Origin: JAWXBK01 sp034439975
GTDB lineage: Bacteria > Pseudomonadota > Alphaproteobacteria > Dongiales > Dongiaceae
Reading direction: 5' to 3'
DNA length: 7,943 nucleotides
Assembly (NCBI GenBank): GCA_034439975.1
Contig: JAWXBK010000031.1
Coordinates: 1 to 7,943, forward strand
Each line of letters begins with the position of its first letter. The stretch's first letter is position 1. A program made the position numbers and the translations under genes. Positions 6,271 to 7,943 of the stretch are shown here, in pieces. The notes under the pieces were generated by a model. The model was not told the origin of the DNA and made no database searches. It worked only from the letters and a program-made list of their open reading frames with translations.

Positions 6271-6741
6271 TTATTCGGGTTCGTCCGATGCGTATGTGGG
6301 ACCGTCGACCGGCGTCCAGACCAGAGTCTTGCCCAGCATTGGCATCAGCACATAGGCGCGCATATCGACGATGCCGTCGGGCCGCATTTCCATATCGGCC
6401 ATATAGTTCTCGCCGTCGTCGGGATTGTAGATCTGGCCATCCTCCCAGGTGCGCGGGCCGGTCTGCCGGAGGCCCTCCAACAAAAGCAGCCCCATCAGCG
6501 CCCGGTCGCGCAACGCGGGATCGGGATTCTCGACATCGGTGATCGGATTACCCTGGTCATCATTCGGAAATTTGAGCCAGACGATCTTTCCGCAGTACAG
6601 ATCTTCGCAGGGGAAAATCTGGATATGGATTCGCTGGTTCTCGTGCAGCCAGATGCCGAGCAGCGATTCCTCCTCCGCCGCAGCGGCCGGAGCCGCAGCC
6701 ATCAGCAATGTGCAAAATAGAACACCGGAAATTTGGCGCAT
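6271..6741 (-). CDS. Secreted DUF2147 family protein
   Basis: A 156-residue protein with an N-terminal signal peptide (residues 1 to about 22, MRQISG, then a hydrophobic core ending in APAAAA), followed by a single DUF2147 domain. Family landmarks are GIW31L near the start, the cysteine pair C45 and C50 in PCEDLYCGKIVWLK, the NPDPALRDRALMG segment, the W-x-x-G-x-IYNPDDGENY motif and the terminal GKTLVWTP. The domain is thought to be a small lipocalin-like beta-barrel in the periplasm; its biochemical role is not established. Start: ATG at 6741 gives a standard signal peptide and has GGGA 5 nt upstream; an in-frame GTG at 6750 would add three residues. It lies 112 nt downstream of gshB on the same strand and has its own candidate promoter. 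Confidence 0.85.
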   Translation of the reverse strand: MRQISGVLFCTLLMAAAPAAAAEEESLLGIWLHENQRIHIQIFPCEDLYCGKIVWLKFPNDDQGNPITDVENPDPALRDRALMGLLLLEGLRQTGPRTWEDGQIYNPDDGENYMADMEMRPDGIVDMRAYVLMPMLGKTLVWTPVDGPTYASDEPE

Positions 6742-6796
6742 CCGTCCCACATGGTCACGGGTCGGGAGCCTGACAACCGCCGGGGGAACTCAACCG

Positions 6797-6825
6797 AACA
6801 CTGGCGATCGGATTAGCTGTGTCAA
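6797..6825 (-). promoter_or_regulatory. Candidate promoter for the DUF2147 gene
   Basis: On the minus strand a perfect TTGACA -35 (complement of 6820-6825), preceded by an AT-rich AAAA stretch, lies in the gap between gshB and the DUF2147 gene. The expected -10 position, 17 nt on, reads AGTGTT (complement of 6797-6802), a poor match. Alphaproteobacterial promoters often tolerate weak -10 elements, so this is plausible. Transcription would start near 6790, leaving a leader of about 50 nt. Confidence 0.35.
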
Positions 6826-6853
6826 TTTTGGGACCGAAACCGTAAACGGACCG

Positions 6854-7819
6854 TCAGGCTGGCCTCGCCGTGTGGCGGGCATCGAAGCGCGCCTCGATCG
6901 CATCCCAGATCAGGCCCGCGAGATTGGTGCCGTCGAAACGGTCGATCTCCTGGATGCCGGTCGGCGATGTCACGTTGATCTCGGTCATGTAATCGCCGAT
7001 CACGTCGATCCCGACGAAAACCAGCCCGCGTGCGCGCAACACCGGGCCGATCGCCGCGCAGATCTCGCGTTCGCGCGAGGTCATCGTGGTCTTCAGCGGT
7101 TTGCCGCCGACATGCATGTTCGAGCGCGCTTCGCCCTCTGGCGGCACGCGGTTGATCGCACCGGCTGCCTCGCCGTCGACCAGGATGATGCGCTTGTCGC
7201 CCTGGCGCACCTCGGGGAGATATTTCTGAACGATGATGGGCTCGCGATAGAGCTGGGTGAACAGTTCGATCAGCGATCCGAGATTCTCGTCGCCCGGCGC
7301 GATATGGAACACTCCCGCCCCGCCATTGCCGAACAAGGGCTTCACGATAATGTCCTTGTGCGCCTTGCGGAACTCGATGATCTCCGCTTTGTCCGAGGTG
7401 ATGAGCGTCGGCGGCATCAGCTCGGAAAAATGGGTGACGAACAGTTTCTCGGGCGCGTTGCGCACCTGGACCGGATCGTTCACGACCAGCGTGTCGGGAT
7501 GGACATGCTCGAGCATGTGCGTTGCGGTGATATAGGCCATGTCGAACGGCGGATCCTGACGCATCAGCACGATGTCCATCGTGCGCAGGTCGATCGTTTC
7601 GAACGAACCGAGGCTTGCGTGATTGCCCTTCTCGCGCCGCACCTGCAGCGCCCGCATATGCGCGTAGATCCGGCCTTCGCGCAGCACGAGATGGCGCGGC
7701 AGATAATGAAAGAGTGCGTGGCCGCGCCGCTGCGCCTCGAGCGCAAGCGCGAAAGAGGAATCGGCGTTGATGTCGATTCCCTCGATCGGATCCATCTGGA
7801 TGGCGACGGCGCGGCTCAT
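6854..7819 (-). CDS. gshB: Glutathione synthetase
   Basis: A 321-residue ATP-grasp ligase, the normal length for prokaryotic GshB. It joins gamma-glutamylcysteine and glycine with ATP to make glutathione in the cytosol. The N-terminal preATP-grasp domain starts AVAIQMDPIEGIDINADSSF and contains the conserved VLMRQDPPFD near residues 84-93. The ATP-grasp core has VK160PLFGNGGAGVF (the ATP lysine and the glycine-rich loop), then VQKYLPE, GDKRIILVDGE, INRVPPEGEARSN, and the metal-binding E280INVTSPTGIQEI. Start: the ATG at 7819 has AGGGA (complement of 7826-7830) 6 nt upstream; the open frame extends to an ATG at 7888, but this would add 23 non-homologous residues encoded across the palindrome. 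The gene seems complete with all key residues and is expected to be housekeeping. Confidence 0.95.
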   Translation of the reverse strand: MSRAVAIQMDPIEGIDINADSSFALALEAQRRGHALFHYLPRHLVLREGRIYAHMRALQVRREKGNHASLGSFETIDLRTMDIVLMRQDPPFDMAYITATHMLEHVHPDTLVVNDPVQVRNAPEKLFVTHFSELMPPTLITSDKAEIIEFRKAHKDIIVKPLFGNGGAGVFHIAPGDENLGSLIELFTQLYREPIIVQKYLPEVRQGDKRIILVDGEAAGAINRVPPEGEARSNMHVGGKPLKTTMTSREREICAAIGPVLRARGLVFVGIDVIGDYMTEINVTSPTGIQEIDRFDGTNLAGLIWDAIEARFDARHTARPA

Positions 7820-7844
7820 GATGTTTCCCTGGCTCCGTTCGGTA

Positions 7845-7868
7845 CGCGGCGGGCGATCGCCCGCCGCG
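7845..7868. repeat. Perfect 24-bp palindrome in the gshB leader
   Basis: The half-site CGCGGCGGGCGA is followed immediately by its exact inverse complement, with no loop and no mismatch, centred between 7856 and 7857. It lies 14 nt upstream of the gshB ribosome-binding site. If the candidate promoter is right, it occupies about +10 to +33 of the transcript. It could be a dimeric regulator's operator, an RNA hairpin in the leader, or a 3'-end hairpin of an upstream gene whose possible stop codon is 3 nt away. No T-run follows on the minus strand, so it is not a textbook intrinsic terminator. Confidence 0.7.
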
Positions 7869-7871
7869 ATC

Positions 7872-7943
7872 CTAGCGGGCGCGATCATAATGCGCGTTGC
7901 CGCCGCTTGGCAGCGGATTCTTGACCCGTCCGCCTTGGGCCGA
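7872..7943 (-). CDS. Possible C-terminal end of an upstream gene (partial, unidentified)
   Basis: On the minus strand the frame entering at the window edge is open for 23 codons and ends at TAG (complement of 7872-7874). The translation ends PLPSGGNAHYDRAR. I do not recognise the family, and 23 open codons in GC-rich DNA is weak evidence. If real, this gene would lie just upstream of gshB on the same strand and its end would overlap the candidate gshB promoter. It may instead be intergenic sequence. Confidence 0.27.
   Translation of the reverse strand, partial: SAQGGRVKNPLPSGGNAHYDRAR
7884..7913 (-). promoter_or_regulatory. Candidate promoter for gshB
   Basis: The minus strand carries a strong -10, TATGAT (complement of 7884-7889), and 18 nt upstream a moderate -35, CTGCCA (complement of 7908-7913). 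Transcription would begin near 7877, just before the 24-bp palindrome, giving a leader of about 58 nt. The -10 is five of six to consensus; the pair is a prediction only. Confidence 0.35.

Noticed and set aside
7820..7888. N-terminal extension of GshB starting at ATG 7888.
   Set aside because: The extra 23 residues are unlike GshB N-termini and are encoded across the palindrome, and ATG 7819 has a properly placed SD. The extended start is not adopted.
6449..7924. A 491-codon plus-strand frame antisense to DUF2147 and gshB.
   Set aside because: GshB is unambiguous on the other strand; the plus frame mirrors its codons and carries no motif.

Overview
The window is high-GC DNA (by eye in the mid-60s percent). 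Its gene content suggests an alphaproteobacterium, most likely of the Sphingomonadales: a gshB and a comM/yifB of alphaproteobacterial type, a DUF2147 protein, and a large TPR-sulfotransferase of a kind common in that group. The assignment rests on protein character alone and is tentative. All six complete large genes and the comM fragment are intact and coding density is high. No tRNA, rRNA, CRISPR array, transposase or attachment site was seen. No gene-free stretch exceeds 300 bases; the longest is the 194-base divergent region at 1147-1340.

Layout. Minus strand, left edge: the first 37 codons of comM/yifB (Mg-chelatase-like AAA+ ATPase, 1-111) with a plausible promoter. Next, also minus, is a secreted purple-acid-phosphatase-like metallophosphoesterase (268-1146). 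From 1341 to 6217 four genes run on the plus strand: a GT4-type glycosyltransferase (1341-2504), an FkbM-family methyltransferase overlapping it by GTGA (2501-3400), a ten-helix EamA/DMT transporter (3502-4419), and a TPR-sulfotransferase fusion (4487-6217). Facing them on the minus strand are a secreted DUF2147 protein (6271-6741) and glutathione synthetase gshB (6854-7819). The right edge may hold the last 23 codons of another minus-strand gene.

How the genes may work together. gshB and comM are housekeeping genes on the same strand, and the oppositely oriented four-gene block lies between them like an accessory cassette. Three of the four genes encode transfer enzymes (sugar, methyl, sulfuryl) and the fourth a small-molecule transporter. 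This suggests a decorated glycan, glycoconjugate or small molecule, but the product cannot be read from the sequence. The most unusual details are a five-codon ORF with a strong Shine-Dalgarno that ends on the sulfotransferase start codon, a sulfotransferase active-site layout recalling tyrosylprotein sulfotransferases, and a perfect 24-bp palindrome in the probable gshB leader.
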